NCBI RefSeq assembly: GCF_014648875.1
Contig: NZ_BMRY01000005.1
Location: 124,001-188,000, forward strand
Length of the DNA stretch: 64,000 bases
From: Streptomyces parvus
GTDB lineage: Bacteria > Actinomycetota > Actinomycetes > Streptomycetales > Streptomycetaceae
Direction of reading: 5' to 3'
Every line of letters starts with the position of its first letter. Position 1 is the first letter of the stretch. Of the stretch, positions 33,631 to 43,001 are shown piece by piece. Below the pieces are notes generated by a model that was given only the letters and a program-made list of their open reading frames with translations, was not told where the DNA came from and ran no database searches. A program made the translations under genes and the position numbers.

Positions 33631-36615
33631 ATGTCAGGGGCGGAGACGCGGGGCCTGTCGCGGGGAGCGTTGATCCGGCAGCGTGCCAAGGCCCGGTTCG
33701 TCGGTCGGCGGGCGCAGTTGACGCTCTTCACGGAGAACCTGGCTAAGGACCCCTTCTCCGAGGAGGCTCCGGCGGACTTCCTCTTCCATGTGCGCGGCGT
33801 GGGCGGTGTGGGAAAGTCCACGCTGCTGCGGCAGTGGCAGGAAGCCGCCAGGCGTGCGGACGCGATCACGGCGGTGGTGGACGAGAACGACGTCCACGGA
33901 GTGCAGCAGGCCCTGGTCGAGCTCGTCCGGCAGCTGGAGGCGCAGGGCGGGCCGTGCAAGGAGTTCGGCAAGGCGGTCGAGCAGTTCAGGCGGGAGCAGG
34001 CGGCCCAGGCCGAGCCGCTCCCCGTGGACGGCGAGGCGTCGGTATCGAGCCGGGTGCTGACGCAGGCCGCGTTGGGAGCGACCTCGCTCATCCCCGGGGC
34101 CGGGTTCGTGACGGCGATGGCGAATCCGGATGCTGCGGCCCAGGGGCTGGACCGGCTCCGGTCGCAGTCGAGGTCCCGTTCCCAGCGCCGAGGTGGCCGA
34201 GGTGACGAGACGGGGTTGAGCCGTGCTTTCGTCGCCGAGCTGGAACGGTTGTGCCGCCGCCAACGGTGGGTGGTGCTCTTCTTCGACACCTGGGAGCAGA
34301 CCGCGCACTACTTGGACGGCTGGCTGCTGCGGCTGCTGGATGAGGAGTTCGGCCCGGTGCCGGCGAACGTCGTCATCGTGCTGGCCGGCCGGGACGAACT
34401 GGCGGAGCGGGACTGGGCGCCGTTGCGCGCGCATGTCGTGGACGTACCGCTGGAGGTGTTCACCGAGGCGGAGACGCGTGCGCTGCTGACCTCGCGGGGC
34501 GTGACCGAACCAGCGGTTGTGGAAGCGGTGTTGCAGCTGTCGATGGGGCTGCCTCTGCTCGTCGAGCTGCTCTCTCTGGCTCGCCCCAACACCGTCGAAG
34601 ACCTCGACGCCGGAGGGGACTTCGCCGATGTGGCCGTCGAACGGTTCGTGCAGTGGATCACCGACCCGAAGAAGCGTGAGGCCGTACGGGCCTGTGCGCT
34701 GCCCCCGCAGCTGAACGAGGACGTCTTCCACGCCGCGGCCGGGCCCGAGGCCGAGGGGTTGTGGGAGTAGCTGTGCGGGCAGCCGTTCGTCAGTGGCCGG
34801 GGTGACTACAAGCACTACCACGCGGTGGTCCGCGCCAGCATGGTCCATCAGCAGCGCACCCATTCCCCCCAGGGCTGGGTCTCCGCCCATATCCGACTCG
34901 CCGACGTGCAAGCCGCCTGGCGCGGTTCGGTCGAGGAACGGCTCCCCGAAGCGAAACGATGGGAGGAGGACGAATGGCGTCGGCACCGTGCGGACGAGAC
35001 GTACCACCGGTTGTGCGCCTACCCGGGGACGTATCTGACGGCCGCCCTGGAACAGCTCGTGCATGGCGCGGGCCAGAGCGTGGCCGTACTGCGGCAGTGG
35101 ATCGAGACCTTCGAACAAGCCGCGCGGGACACGACCGACCCCACACTCCTTTCGTGGGCGGGGCGACTCCAGTCCGCTCTCACGAGCGATGATCCCGTTC
35201 TCGCCTGTCTCGGTGTGCTGCTGTCCCACGGTGGGCTGAGCGCCGACGGTAGAAGCCGGGCCTTCACCTACCGGGGCAACCGCCTCTACTTTTGCGACCG
35301 GGAGGAGGAGGCCCTCACCGAGTTGGATCGTGCCGTCGCACTGAACGCCCGGAACGTGACTGCCTGGTCCCGCCGCGGCGAGGTCCGCCGCTGGTTCGGC
35401 CATTACGACCAGGCCGTCGCCGACTTCACCACCGCGCTCAAACTTGATCCAACTGACGCGTGGAGCCTCACATTACGCGGAGAGACACACCAACAGGCAG
35501 GTCGTTACGCGGCGGCCGTTGCAGACCTCACCACCGCACTCGAACACGACCCGACCAGCGCCTGGGCACTCAGCGCCCGCGGCATATCTCACCGGCAGGC
35601 CGGTCACTACGATCGAGCCATCGCAGACCTCACCAGCGCTCTTGAACACGATCCCACCCTCACATGGGTACGCAGCCAGCTAGGCGACACACATCGGCAG
35701 GCCGGCCGCTACGACCAGGCCGTCGCCGAGTACACCGCCGCTCTCGAACTCGACCCCACCTACGCCTGGGCACTTGCAGGTCGCGGAGAGGCACACCAAC
35801 GGGCGGGCCGCCACGACCAAGCCATCGCCGAGTACACCGCCGCTCTCGAACTCGACCCCACCTACGCCTGGGCACACGCCAGTCGCGGCCACGCGCACCA
35901 TCAATGCGACCGGTACGACCAAGCTATCGCCGAGTACACCGCCGCTATCGAACTTGACCCCACCTACGCCTGGGCACTCGGTGCCCGGGGCGAGGTACAT
36001 CGGGCGATCGGCAACTACCGTGAGGCCGTTGCAGACCTCACCGCCGCGCTCGAAAGCGACCCTGCCTATGCCTGGGCACACGCCACCCGCGGCCACGCGC
36101 ACCATCAGCCCGGTCGTTACGATCAGGCCGTTTCCGACCTCACCGCCGCTCTCGAAATTGACCCCACCTATGCCTGGGCACACGCCACCCGCGTCCAAGT
36201 ACATCGGCAAGCAGGCCGGCGCGAGGAGGCGCGTAGAGACCTGGATCGGGCTGTTGAAGCGCACCCCGAAGACGTCTCCTGCACCTTCGAGAGGCTCATG
36301 TTCGAGGCTGTGGAAGGTCGGCTTCAATCGTCTGCGGAACAGTGGATTCAGCTGCTCTCCTCCCAAGGGAACCCGACTGACGCGGAGACCAGCTTCTTGA
36401 ACCTTCTTCGGTCGCTGTTCATCGAAGCGGAGAACCGCGTGCCGGAGGCGACCGAGGAGTTGTTTGCTATTGCCGCCTATCAGGGTCGCGGTGATCTCGC
36501 CGATCTGCTCAGTTACGTGGTCGAGCTCTCCGCGCTGACCGGCGAGCTGCGGGACCGGGCACGGCAGTGCCGCGATCTGATCATGGAGCACGACCCCGAC
36601 GTCGGTCGACCCTAG
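33631..36615 (+). pseudogene. NB-ARC/TPR protein gene interrupted by one in-frame TAG
   Basis: Two open stretches in the same frame (to 34770, and from 34771 to 36615) encode the two halves of one protein and are parted only by the TAG at 34768-34770. The first half (379 aa from ATG 33631) has Walker A GVGGVGKST and an ATPase core with VVLFFDTWEQ. The second half has nine consecutive 34-residue TPRs of the form YAWALxxRGExHxxAGRYDQAVAEYTAALELDPT. A TGG to TAG change is the simplest explanation, since reading through joins GLWE to LCGQPF smoothly. The product would have been a STAND sensor. A second start for the TPR half (ATG 34849) could give a free TPR protein. Sequencing error or readthrough is also possible. 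Confidence 0.8.
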
Positions 36616-36637
36616 GGCTGCCGAGGACCTCCACTTG

Positions 36638-36661
36638 ATAGGCAAGTCGCTACTTGCCTAT
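36638..36661. promoter_or_regulatory. Palindromic operator of the ArsR-type repressor
   Basis: The perfect inverted repeat ATAGGCAAGT (36638-36647) / ACTTGCCTAT (36652-36661) with a CGCT centre ends 9 bases before the ATG of the ArsR-type gene. Position and symmetry fit an autoregulatory operator overlapping the transcription start. Confidence 0.8.
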
Positions 36662-36670
36662 TGTGGAGTC

Positions 36671-36991
36671 ATGGCGGACGATGTCTTCAAGGCCCTGGCC
36701 GACCCCACCCGGCGGCGCATCCTCGACGAGCTGACCGACCGGAACGGCCAGACGTTGTTCGAGATATGCGGACGGCTGGTGACCAACCACGGCCTCGGGC
36801 TGTCCCGGCAGGCGGTCAGCCAGCATCTGGCCGTCCTGGAGACGGCGGGTCTGGTCGTCACACGCCGCGAGGGCCGCTACAAGTTCCATGACCTGCACAC
36901 CGAACCCCTTGAGCAGATCGTCACTCGATGGCTCGGACCGAAGACACCGCAGACCCCGCAGACCCCCCAGACCCCGGAGAGCACCCCATGA
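36671..36991 (+). CDS. ArsR-family transcriptional repressor
   Basis: This 106-aa winged-helix regulator starts MADDVFKALADPTRRRILDEL, the hallmark opening of the non-metal ArsR group (AseR/SdpR-like). Its recognition helix is LSRQAVSQHLAVLETAGLV. There is no metal-binding ELCVCDL motif, so a metal sensor is unlikely. The C-terminal end is a short PQT repeat (KTPQTPQTPQTPE) coded by a tandem repeat. It is coupled by ATGA to the VOC protein gene and preceded by a perfect palindrome, so it probably represses its own operon. Confidence 0.9.
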   Translation: MADDVFKALADPTRRRILDELTDRNGQTLFEICGRLVTNHGLGLSRQAVSQHLAVLETAGLVVTRREGRYKFHDLHTEPLEQIVTRWLGPKTPQTPQTPQTPESTP

Positions 36992-37377
36992 GGATCAACC
37001 TGACCAGCGTCTTCGTCGACGACCAGGAGAAGGCCCTGCGCTTCTACACGGACGTCCTCGGCTTCGTGAAGAAGCACGACGTCCCGCTCGGCGGCGAGGA
37101 CCGCTGGCTGACCGTGGTCTCGCCGGAGGACCCCGACGGCACCGAACTCCTCCTGGAGCCGGACAAGCACCCGGCCGTGAAGCCGTACACGACGGCCCTG
37201 GTCGAGGACGGCATCCCGGCCACAGCGTTCACCGTGGACGACGTACGGGCGGAGTTCGACCGGCTCGGCAAGCTCGGCGTCCGCTTCACCCAGGAGCCGA
37301 CGGAGATGGGCCCCGTCACCACCGCCGTCCTGGACGACACCTGCGGCAACCTGATCCAGATCATGCAGAGCGCCTAG
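36988..37377 (+). CDS. VOC (glyoxalase/bleomycin-resistance) family protein
   Basis: This 129-aa protein has the two beta-alpha-beta-beta-beta modules of the vicinal oxygen chelate fold (LTSVFVDDQEKALRFYTDVLGF and FTVDDVRAEFDRLGKLGVRFTQEP) and the closing strand TCGNLIQIMQ. The function could be a small dioxygenase/isomerase or drug binding. Pairing of an ArsR-like repressor with a VOC protein is a frequent two-gene unit in actinomycetes. Start ATG 36988 overlaps the repressor stop by 4 bp. Confidence 0.9.
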   Translation: MRINLTSVFVDDQEKALRFYTDVLGFVKKHDVPLGGEDRWLTVVSPEDPDGTELLLEPDKHPAVKPYTTALVEDGIPATAFTVDDVRAEFDRLGKLGVRFTQEPTEMGPVTTAVLDDTCGNLIQIMQSA

Positions 37378-37388
37378 GGCGGGCACCC

Positions 37389-37913
37389 TCACGCCCCGCC
37401 GGCAGGCGGGCCGGCCGCCACCTCCGCCCACACGATCTTCCCGATCGGGTTCCGGGGCTCCCACCCCCACTTCGTCGCCAGGCATTCCACCAGGAAGAGG
37501 CCACGTCCCGACTCCTGGTCCTCCGGGGGCAGCTTCGCGTGCTCCGGCGTCCGGCCGAGCACGGCGTCCGAGACCTCGATACGGAAGCGGCTCGCCGGGC
37601 CTTCGTAATCCACCCGCACGTGGAAGTTCCGCCCCCGCAGCCGCCCGTGGCACACCGCGTTGGCGGCCAGCTCCGCCACCACCAGGGCCACCGAGCACGA
37701 CGCGTCGGTCATCGGCCCGAACCCCCAGTACCCCAGCTGCCGCACCACCGTGCGGCGGGCGAGCCGTGCCCCCCGGGGCGTCGAGGGGAACTGCCGCGAC
37801 AGGCTCCCGTAGCCGTTGGCGGTCAGGCCGAAGCGGCGCGGGAGGGGTGGGGCCTCTTCCCGTCGGGCGGCCTCCGCCGCCGCGGGCGTCTTCCTGCCGG
37901 TCATGCCGACCAT
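37389..37913 (-). CDS. Anti-sigma-type ATP-binding protein (HATPase, RsbW-like)
   Basis: This 174-aa protein has a GHKL-type ATPase fold: N-box VVAELAANAVCHGR, the IEVSDA block and G2 box SGRGLFLV. Such single-domain Streptomyces proteins are serine kinase/anti-sigma homologues, and many stand beside XRE/DUF397 regulators, as here. An N-terminal 30-residue tail is basic and disordered. It is convergent with the VOC gene (11-bp gap) and divergent from the XRE regulator. ATG 37904 is an alternative start. Confidence 0.85.
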   Translation of the reverse strand: MVGMTGRKTPAAAEAARREEAPPLPRRFGLTANGYGSLSRQFPSTPRGARLARRTVVRQLGYWGFGPMTDASCSVALVVAELAANAVCHGRLRGRNFHVRVDYEGPASRFRIEVSDAVLGRTPEHAKLPPEDQESGRGLFLVECLATKWGWEPRNPIGKIVWAEVAAGPPAGGA

Positions 37914-38050
37914 CCGTTCACTCGACTCCTCTCACGTCACCCACACGTGCGGGTTCCGTGACGTTCCGTGCTCAAGAGTCGGCCGTGCGTCCTAGCCTCG
38001 GAAGGTGACAGCGCCTTACCCCGCAGGCCGTAAGAATCGGAAGCAGCCCC

Positions 38051-38995
38051 ATGGCCAAAGCAATTGACCCGCAGTCCTCCATGGCGGCCCTCTTCGGGTC
38101 GCGCCTGCGCAAGCTCCGCGTCGCGGCCGGACTCACCCAGGCCGAAGTGGGCTCGCTCGCCCATGTCGTCAGCAGCCGCATCGCCCAACTGGAGCGCGCG
38201 ACCGGCGCGAAGCCCACGCTGGAGCTGACCCGGGTCCTGGACAAGGAGCTGGTGGCGGACGACTTACTGATCGACCTCTGGCCTTATGTGTACCGGGAGG
38301 CGTTCCCGGACTGGTCGCAGGCGTTCATCGCGTACTCCGCCCGCGCGGCGGTCATTCGCCAGTACGCCTCGCACGTCGTGCCCGGTCTGCTGCAAACGCC
38401 GGAGTACGCGCGGGCGTTGCTGAGCGTGGGCCACACGCTGCGGGACGCCGAGCACCTGGAAGAACGGCTTGCCGCCCGGCTCGACCGCCAGGTGCGGCTG
38501 ACCGGCCCGGACCGGCCGGAGCTGTGGATCATCCTCGACGAGGCCGTGCTCCGGCGTCCGGTCGGTGGCGCGGCGGTGATGCGCGGCCAGTTGGAGAAGC
38601 TGCTCAGGATGGCGGAGGAGCCCAACGTCACGATCCAGGTGCTGCCGTTCGACCAAGGTGCGCACGGCTCGTTGGGCGGTTCCCTCACCGTGCTGGTGAT
38701 GCCGGACGGCACCGAGATCGCCTACACGGAAGGCGCGCACTACGGCCAGTTGACCGAGGAACCGGACGAGGTCGAACGGTTCGCTCTGACTTACGATCAA
38801 CTCAGGGCGATGGCACTGCCGCCGCTGATGTCACTCGCCATGATTCGATCCGTACTGGAGGCCGATACCCGTGCAGCGAGTGTCCCGTCCCGATCTGACC
38901 GCCGCCGCCTGGCGCAGCAGCAGCTACAGCAACCAGGAGGGCGGCGACTGCGTGCAGGTGGCGGACGGATTCCCCGGCGTCGTCCCCGTCCGTGA
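38051..38995 (+). CDS. XRE-family helix-turn-helix regulator with DUF5753 domain
   Basis: The 314-aa protein starts with an XRE helix-turn-helix (residues about 15-70: RLRKLRVAAGLTQAEVGSLAHV). The DUF5753 ligand-like domain follows (ASHVVPGLLQTPEYARALL, RPELWIILDEAVLRRPVGG, FDQGAHGSLGGSLTVL), to about residue 275. These regulators usually act with a following DUF397 protein, as here, and control development or secondary metabolism. The last 40 residues are Arg/Gln-rich and unlike the family: they are the out-of-frame reading of the next gene, which overlaps by 125 bp. The usual stop seems to have been lost. Confidence 0.9.
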   Translation: MAKAIDPQSSMAALFGSRLRKLRVAAGLTQAEVGSLAHVVSSRIAQLERATGAKPTLELTRVLDKELVADDLLIDLWPYVYREAFPDWSQAFIAYSARAAVIRQYASHVVPGLLQTPEYARALLSVGHTLRDAEHLEERLAARLDRQVRLTGPDRPELWIILDEAVLRRPVGGAAVMRGQLEKLLRMAEEPNVTIQVLPFDQGAHGSLGGSLTVLVMPDGTEIAYTEGAHYGQLTEEPDEVERFALTYDQLRAMALPPLMSLAMIRSVLEADTRAASVPSRSDRRRLAQQQLQQPGGRRLRAGGGRIPRRRPRP

Positions 38996-39077
38996 CAGCA
39001 AGAACCCCACCGGCCGCGCCATCGTCGTTCCCGCCGCCGCCTGGAGCGCGTTCATCGCCGGAGTCGTCGTCCACTGA
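38871..39077 (+). CDS. DUF397 domain protein
   Basis: This 68-aa protein has the full DUF397 pattern: WRSSSYSNQEGGDCVQVADGFPGVVPVRDSKNPTGRAIVVP (quoted in outline; key elements SSYS, GGxCVxVA, VxVRDSK, W and FxxGV). The start is GTG 38871. DUF397 proteins are small partners of XRE-DUF5753 regulators in Streptomyces, as in the BldB/WhiJ systems. The gene begins inside the extended XRE reading frame. Confidence 0.9.
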   Translation: MQRVSRPDLTAAAWRSSSYSNQEGGDCVQVADGFPGVVPVRDSKNPTGRAIVVPAAAWSAFIAGVVVH

Positions 39078-39537
39078 CGCATGGCGCGCGGCGTCACCCC
39101 CGCGCGCATCGGCACCACTCCATTTACTGGTGTCACTGAGCATTTACCGGCGCCATATTGACCGAAAAGAATTCCTCGGGCTCCGAGACATCGCCGCTTC
39201 GCGGCACACCCCCGGACCTGCCGGCAGGCGTGGCGCATATGCCTCGACCATTCCCCCGGGGCTCATTCCGGCCCGACATCGGTCAACGCGGCGCGCCGCC
39301 TCGCAATTACCACAACAGCCGCAGCCCGCTGGCCACTTCCCGACAAAATCACTCTGCCTACGGACTATGCCGCTCACCGGATCAACCTCCGCACAAGCAT
39401 GTCTACGATGAGGTCAACCCCTGACAGGAAAGGCTGCTTCCGCTTTTCTCCGATTCGCCAGGTGAACTGCACCTTCTCGGAGCGGCCGCACACCTTCTGC
39501 TCGGTAGAACTGTCGGTAGAACTGAGGGACCGCATCC
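39078..39537. promoter_or_regulatory. AT-richer intergenic region with direct repeats upstream of the conservon
   Basis: These 460 bases have lower GC than their surroundings and no convincing gene. Two direct repeats CATTTACTGG (39121) and CATTTACCGG (39141) are spaced 20 bp apart. A 12-bp tandem CGGTAGAACTGT/CGGTAGAACTGA (39502-39525) lies just before the ribosome site of the sensor gene. The conservon promoter is expected here; the exact start cannot be read. Confidence 0.5.
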
Positions 39538-41484
39538 ATGCCAGAACCCGTACCAGCCAGTCAGCGGCGGAGGCCGATGAAAGCGCCCGGGGCGGCGACG
39601 GCGCCGCTCGTGGCCGTGCTGTCCGTACTCGCCGTCGCCGGAGCCGTGGCCGTCCTGCTGGCCCCGTCCGGGGCGCGCGGCTGGGCGGTGGCGGTCGTGG
39701 TCACCGCCTGGGTCGTCCTTGCCGTCGCCCTCGCCGTCGCGCACGCCCTCGCCCGGCGGGCCCAGCGCGCGGCCTCGGCCCGGACCGCCGAGGCCGAACG
39801 GCTCAAGACCTCGCTGACCGCACTCGAAGCGGACACCGTCCACACCGCCGACGTGGCGCTGCCCGCGCTGCTCCGTCTCGTACGCGGCGGAGTGCCGGCC
39901 GCCGACGCCCTCGGGCGGGTCCCGCTGCCGCGCGGGCCGCGTCAGCGCAAGCTGCTGCACGTCCTCGCCACCACCGTCGAGGGGCAGGAGCAGCAGACCG
40001 CCGCCCTGCGCACCGAGAGCACGCGGACCCACGACGAGCTGGGGAGGGAGAACGCCCGGCTCCGCGACGAACTGCACGCCCTGACCGCCGAGGTGGAACG
40101 CTTCACCCGCGAGACGCTGCCGAGCGTGGCCGCCCGGCTCCGTGAGGGCGAGTCAGGCGCCGCCGTGCAGGCCGAGGTGTACCTCCCGGAACAGCCGCTG
40201 CTGCGCGCCTCCGTCGAGGCGGTGCTCCGGGAGCTCGCGCTCAGCGAGCGCCGCGCCCTCGCCGCGCAGACCGCGTCCGCCAAGGCGCTCAGCCGCGTCC
40301 AGGCGAAGTCCGTCAGCATGCTCGCCGACCTGCGCAGCATGCAGGAACGTCACAGCGAAGAGGTGTTCGGCGATCTGCTGAAGCTGGACCACAGCACCTC
40401 GCAGCTCGGCCTGATGACGGACCGCCTCGCCCTGCTGATGGGCGGCCGGCCCAGCCGCGCCTGGAACAGGCCGATCATCATGGAGAGCATCCTGCGGGGT
40501 GCGGTCGGCCGGATCGCCGCCTATCAGCGGGTACGGCTGCACTGCTCGTCGAACGTCGCCATCTCCGGCTTCGCCGCCGAAGGCGTCATGCACCTGCTCG
40601 CCGAACTGATGGACAACGCCGCCAACTTCTCACCGCCCATCGACGAGGTGCACGTCTACGTCGAGGAGCGCGGCACCGGCATCGTCGTCACCATCGAGGA
40701 CAGCGGCCTGAAGATGGCCGACGCGGCGATGCGGCGGGCCGCGGACTCCGTGGCCGGGCGGACCACCGACCTCGCGGCCCTCCAGGGCACGCGTCTCGGC
40801 CTCGCCGTGGTGGGGCGGCTCGCGCTCAAGCACCGGATCAGCGTCAACTACCGGCCGTCCTCGCGCGGTGGCACCGGCGTGGTCGTCCTGCTGCCGAGGC
40901 ATCTGATCGCGCAGGAGTCCCGCGAGAGCCATGCGGTCGCCCCGGCGGCCCCGAACCTCCGGGAACCCGCAGCCCCGGCGGCCCCGAGCCCCCGCGAAGC
41001 CGCTCCGGCCGTTCCTGCATCAACGCCCGCGCCCGCCCCCACGGTCACGCTCACGCCTGAACCCGTGACACCGGAACGTTCGCCCGCGGAGCCTGTGTCA
41101 CCCGCGCCCGCAACGCCCTCCCTCCCCGAAGCCCCCGCACCCGCTCCCCCGGCCCCCGACCCCCTCGTCGTCCGCCCCCGGGAGCCCGAGCAGCCCTCGA
41201 CCCGCCCTGCGGCGGCCTCCACCCCCGGCGGCCTGCCCGTCCGCACGCCCGGCCGCACCATGGGCGAGGCCGAGCGCGAGCGCGGCCGTCACCGCGGGGC
41301 GCCCGCGCCCACCTCCTCGGCCGGCCCGCGGGGCGACACGCCACGGGCCACCCCGCCCCGCACCGCGGGCCAGCAGTTCGGCGCCTTCCAGCGCGGCCGG
41401 CGGCCCCAGGGCACGGCGCCGGCAGCAGCGGAGCAGCCGGACGCCGGGACCGTACCGCCGCCGCCACCGTCCTCCGCGCCGTAG
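39538..41484 (+). CDS. cvnA: Conservon sensor histidine-kinase-like protein CvnA
   Basis: This 648-aa membrane protein has two N-terminal membrane segments (about 20-70: PLVAVLSVLAVAGAVAVLL, WAVAVVVTAWVVLAVALAVA), a coiled-coil stretch, and a GHKL ATPase region with N-box LLAELMDNAANFSPP and later LGLAVVGRLALKH. The C-terminal 180 residues are Pro/Ala-rich and probably disordered. A clear phospho-acceptor His of the ordinary HisKA type is not evident. CvnA proteins form a membrane-bound, G-protein-like complex with CvnB, C and D in actinomycetes that affects development and antibiotic production. It is the first gene of a five-gene unit. Confidence 0.9.
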   Translation: MPEPVPASQRRRPMKAPGAATAPLVAVLSVLAVAGAVAVLLAPSGARGWAVAVVVTAWVVLAVALAVAHALARRAQRAASARTAEAERLKTSLTALEADTVHTADVALPALLRLVRGGVPAADALGRVPLPRGPRQRKLLHVLATTVEGQEQQTAALRTESTRTHDELGRENARLRDELHALTAEVERFTRETLPSVAARLREGESGAAVQAEVYLPEQPLLRASVEAVLRELALSERRALAAQTASAKALSRVQAKSVSMLADLRSMQERHSEEVFGDLLKLDHSTSQLGLMTDRLALLMGGRPSRAWNRPIIMESILRGAVGRIAAYQRVRLHCSSNVAISGFAAEGVMHLLAELMDNAANFSPPIDEVHVYVEERGTGIVVTIEDSGLKMADAAMRRAADSVAGRTTDLAALQGTRLGLAVVGRLALKHRISVNYRPSSRGGTGVVVLLPRHLIAQESRESHAVAPAAPNLREPAAPAAPSPREAAPAVPASTPAPAPTVTLTPEPVTPERSPAEPVSPAPATPSLPEAPAPAPPAPDPLVVRPREPEQPSTRPAAASTPGGLPVRTPGRTMGEAERERGRHRGAPAPTSSAGPRGDTPRATPPRTAGQQFGAFQRGRRPQGTAPAAAEQPDAGTVPPPPPSSAP

Positions 41485-41600
41485 CCAGGAACGCCCATCC
41501 ACAGGGTGTCCGGGGCCACCGGACGCGCTCGCTCGAACATCCGAGATTGGAGGTACGGGCCGTCGGCCGGTTCCCCGGCCCCACGGTCCCGTCACTCATC

Positions 41601-42047
41601 ATGCAGACAACGGACAACAGCCTCACCTGGCTCCTGCAGAGGCTGCTGGAGCAGACCCCCGGCACCCGGCACGCCCTGGCCCTGTCCCGCGACGGGCTCA
41701 AGCTCTGCTGGAGCGAGCACCTCACGCTCGACCAGGCCGACCAGCTGGCCGCCATCTGCTCGGGCATGCAGGCGCTGGCGCAGGGCGCCTCCATCGAGTT
41801 CGGCGACGGTTCCGGCGGCGTACGGCACTCGATGACCGAGTTCCACGGCGGCCTGCTCTTCATCGTCGAGGCCGGGGAGGGCGCGCACCTGGCCGTCGTC
41901 GCCACCGAGGAGGCCGACCCCAGCATCGTGGGCAACCAGATGACGCAGATGGTCGAGCAGATCGGCGAACACCTGCGCGCCGCACCGCGCGGCACCGTAC
42001 CGGGGAGCGCTTCTCCGGGACGTACGGCCCCGGGGAGTCTCTCGTGA
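41601..42047 (+). CDS. cvnB: Roadblock/LC7 protein CvnB
   Basis: This 148-aa protein has a roadblock/LC7 fold: LTWLLQRLLEQTPGTRHALALSRDGLKL, DQADQLAAICSGMQALAQGAS and LAVVATEEADPSIVGNQM (quoted in parts). Roadblock proteins modulate small GTPases, and CvnB partners the CvnD GTPase. I chose ATG 41601, where the family begins; an in-frame ATG at 41547 adds 18 residues. Its stop overlaps the next start by GTGA. Confidence 0.93.
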   Translation: MQTTDNSLTWLLQRLLEQTPGTRHALALSRDGLKLCWSEHLTLDQADQLAAICSGMQALAQGASIEFGDGSGGVRHSMTEFHGGLLFIVEAGEGAHLAVVATEEADPSIVGNQMTQMVEQIGEHLRAAPRGTVPGSASPGRTAPGSLS

Positions 42048-42403
42048 CGCCCCGGCGCCCCGTCGACACTGGCGCCCCCGACCGCCTCTACACGGTCACC
42101 GGCGGACGCAGCCGCGCCGCGGACTCGTTCGACCTGGTGACCCTGGTCGTCAGCGAGAGCCGGCCGACCCCCGGCATGCAGTCCGAGCACGCGCGGATCC
42201 TCGAACTGTGCAGCCACCCGACCGCCGTCGTCGAGATCGCCGCCGAACTCTCCCTCCCCGTCACCGTGGTCCGCATCCTGCTCGACGACCTCCACGTCAT
42301 GGGCCGGATCACCGCCCGCCACCCCCGCGTGGCCGCCTCGCACTCCGAACTCCCCGACTCCGAACTGCTGAAGGAGGTGCTCCATGGTCTCCGGAAGCTG
42401 TGA
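42044..42403 (+). CDS. cvnC: DUF742 protein CvnC
   Basis: This 119-aa protein has the DUF742 pattern (RLYTVTGGRSRA, FDLVTLV, LCSHPTAVVEIAAELSLPVTVVRILLDDL), which contains a winged-helix-like segment. It starts at GTG 42044 within the end of cvnB and overlaps the GTPase gene by 20 bp. It is an adaptor of the conservon complex. Confidence 0.92.
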   Translation: MTPRRPVDTGAPDRLYTVTGGRSRAADSFDLVTLVVSESRPTPGMQSEHARILELCSHPTAVVEIAAELSLPVTVVRILLDDLHVMGRITARHPRVAASHSELPDSELLKEVLHGLRKL

Positions 42404-43001
42404 GCTGCCCGCCCAGCGCACCCCGCTGGCCGACGCGGCCGAGACCGGCCTGAAGATAGTCGTCGTCGGAGGGTTCGGCGTCGGCAAGACCACGCTCGTC
42501 CGCTCGGTGAGCGAGATCCGGCCGCTGAACACCGAAGAGGTCATGACCCAGGCCGGTGTCGGCGTCGACGAGACGAGCGGTGTCGACGCCAAGACGACCA
42601 CCACCGTCGCCTTCGACTTCGGACGCATCAGCCTCAACGAACGCATCGTGCTGTACCTGTTCGGCGCCCCGGGACAGGAACGCTTCTGGTTCCTGTGGGA
42701 CCGGCTCTTCTCCGGCACCCTCGGCGCGGTCGTCCTCGTGGACACCCGCCGGATGGACGACTCCTGGTACGCGATCGACCGGCTGGAACACCACGGCACC
42801 CCGTTCGTGGTGGCGGTGAACCGGTTCGACGACGACGTCGCCCACCCCCTCGAAGAGATCCGCCAGGCCCTTGCCCTGCCCGAGCACATCCCGATGATCG
42901 ACTGCGACGCCCGGGTCCGGACGTCCAGCAAGAACGTCCTGATCACGCTCGTCGACCATCTACGCACGATGGCCATCGCCCGGGAGACGACACAACCATG
43001 A
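42384..43001 (+). CDS. cvnD: Small GTPase CvnD
   Basis: This 205-aa Ras-like ATP/GTP-binding protein has G1 GGFGVGKTTLV (about 29-39), switch I region with TTTTVAFDFG, G3 FGAPGQERF (the DxxG Asp is replaced by Ala-Pro, usual in this family), and an NRF motif (VAVNRFDDD) in place of NKxD. It is the switch of the conservon complex and is expected to cycle at the membrane under control of CvnA, B and C. The start is ATG 42384. Confidence 0.93.
   Translation: MVSGSCELPAQRTPLADAAETGLKIVVVGGFGVGKTTLVRSVSEIRPLNTEEVMTQAGVGVDETSGVDAKTTTTVAFDFGRISLNERIVLYLFGAPGQERFWFLWDRLFSGTLGAVVLVDTRRMDDSWYAIDRLEHHGTPFVVAVNRFDDDVAHPLEEIRQALALPEHIPMIDCDARVRTSSKNVLITLVDHLRTMAIARETTQP

Noticed and set aside
34825..36615. 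TPR half as an independent gene
   Set aside because: It is in frame with the NB-ARC half, the sequence between TAG and the first ATG is protein-like, and no ribosome site stands before the internal ATG. A broken single gene is simpler.
39158..39424. 88-codon rightward frame before the conservon
   Set aside because: Irregular codon use, no ribosome site and no recognisable protein features; the region has the look of a promoter area.
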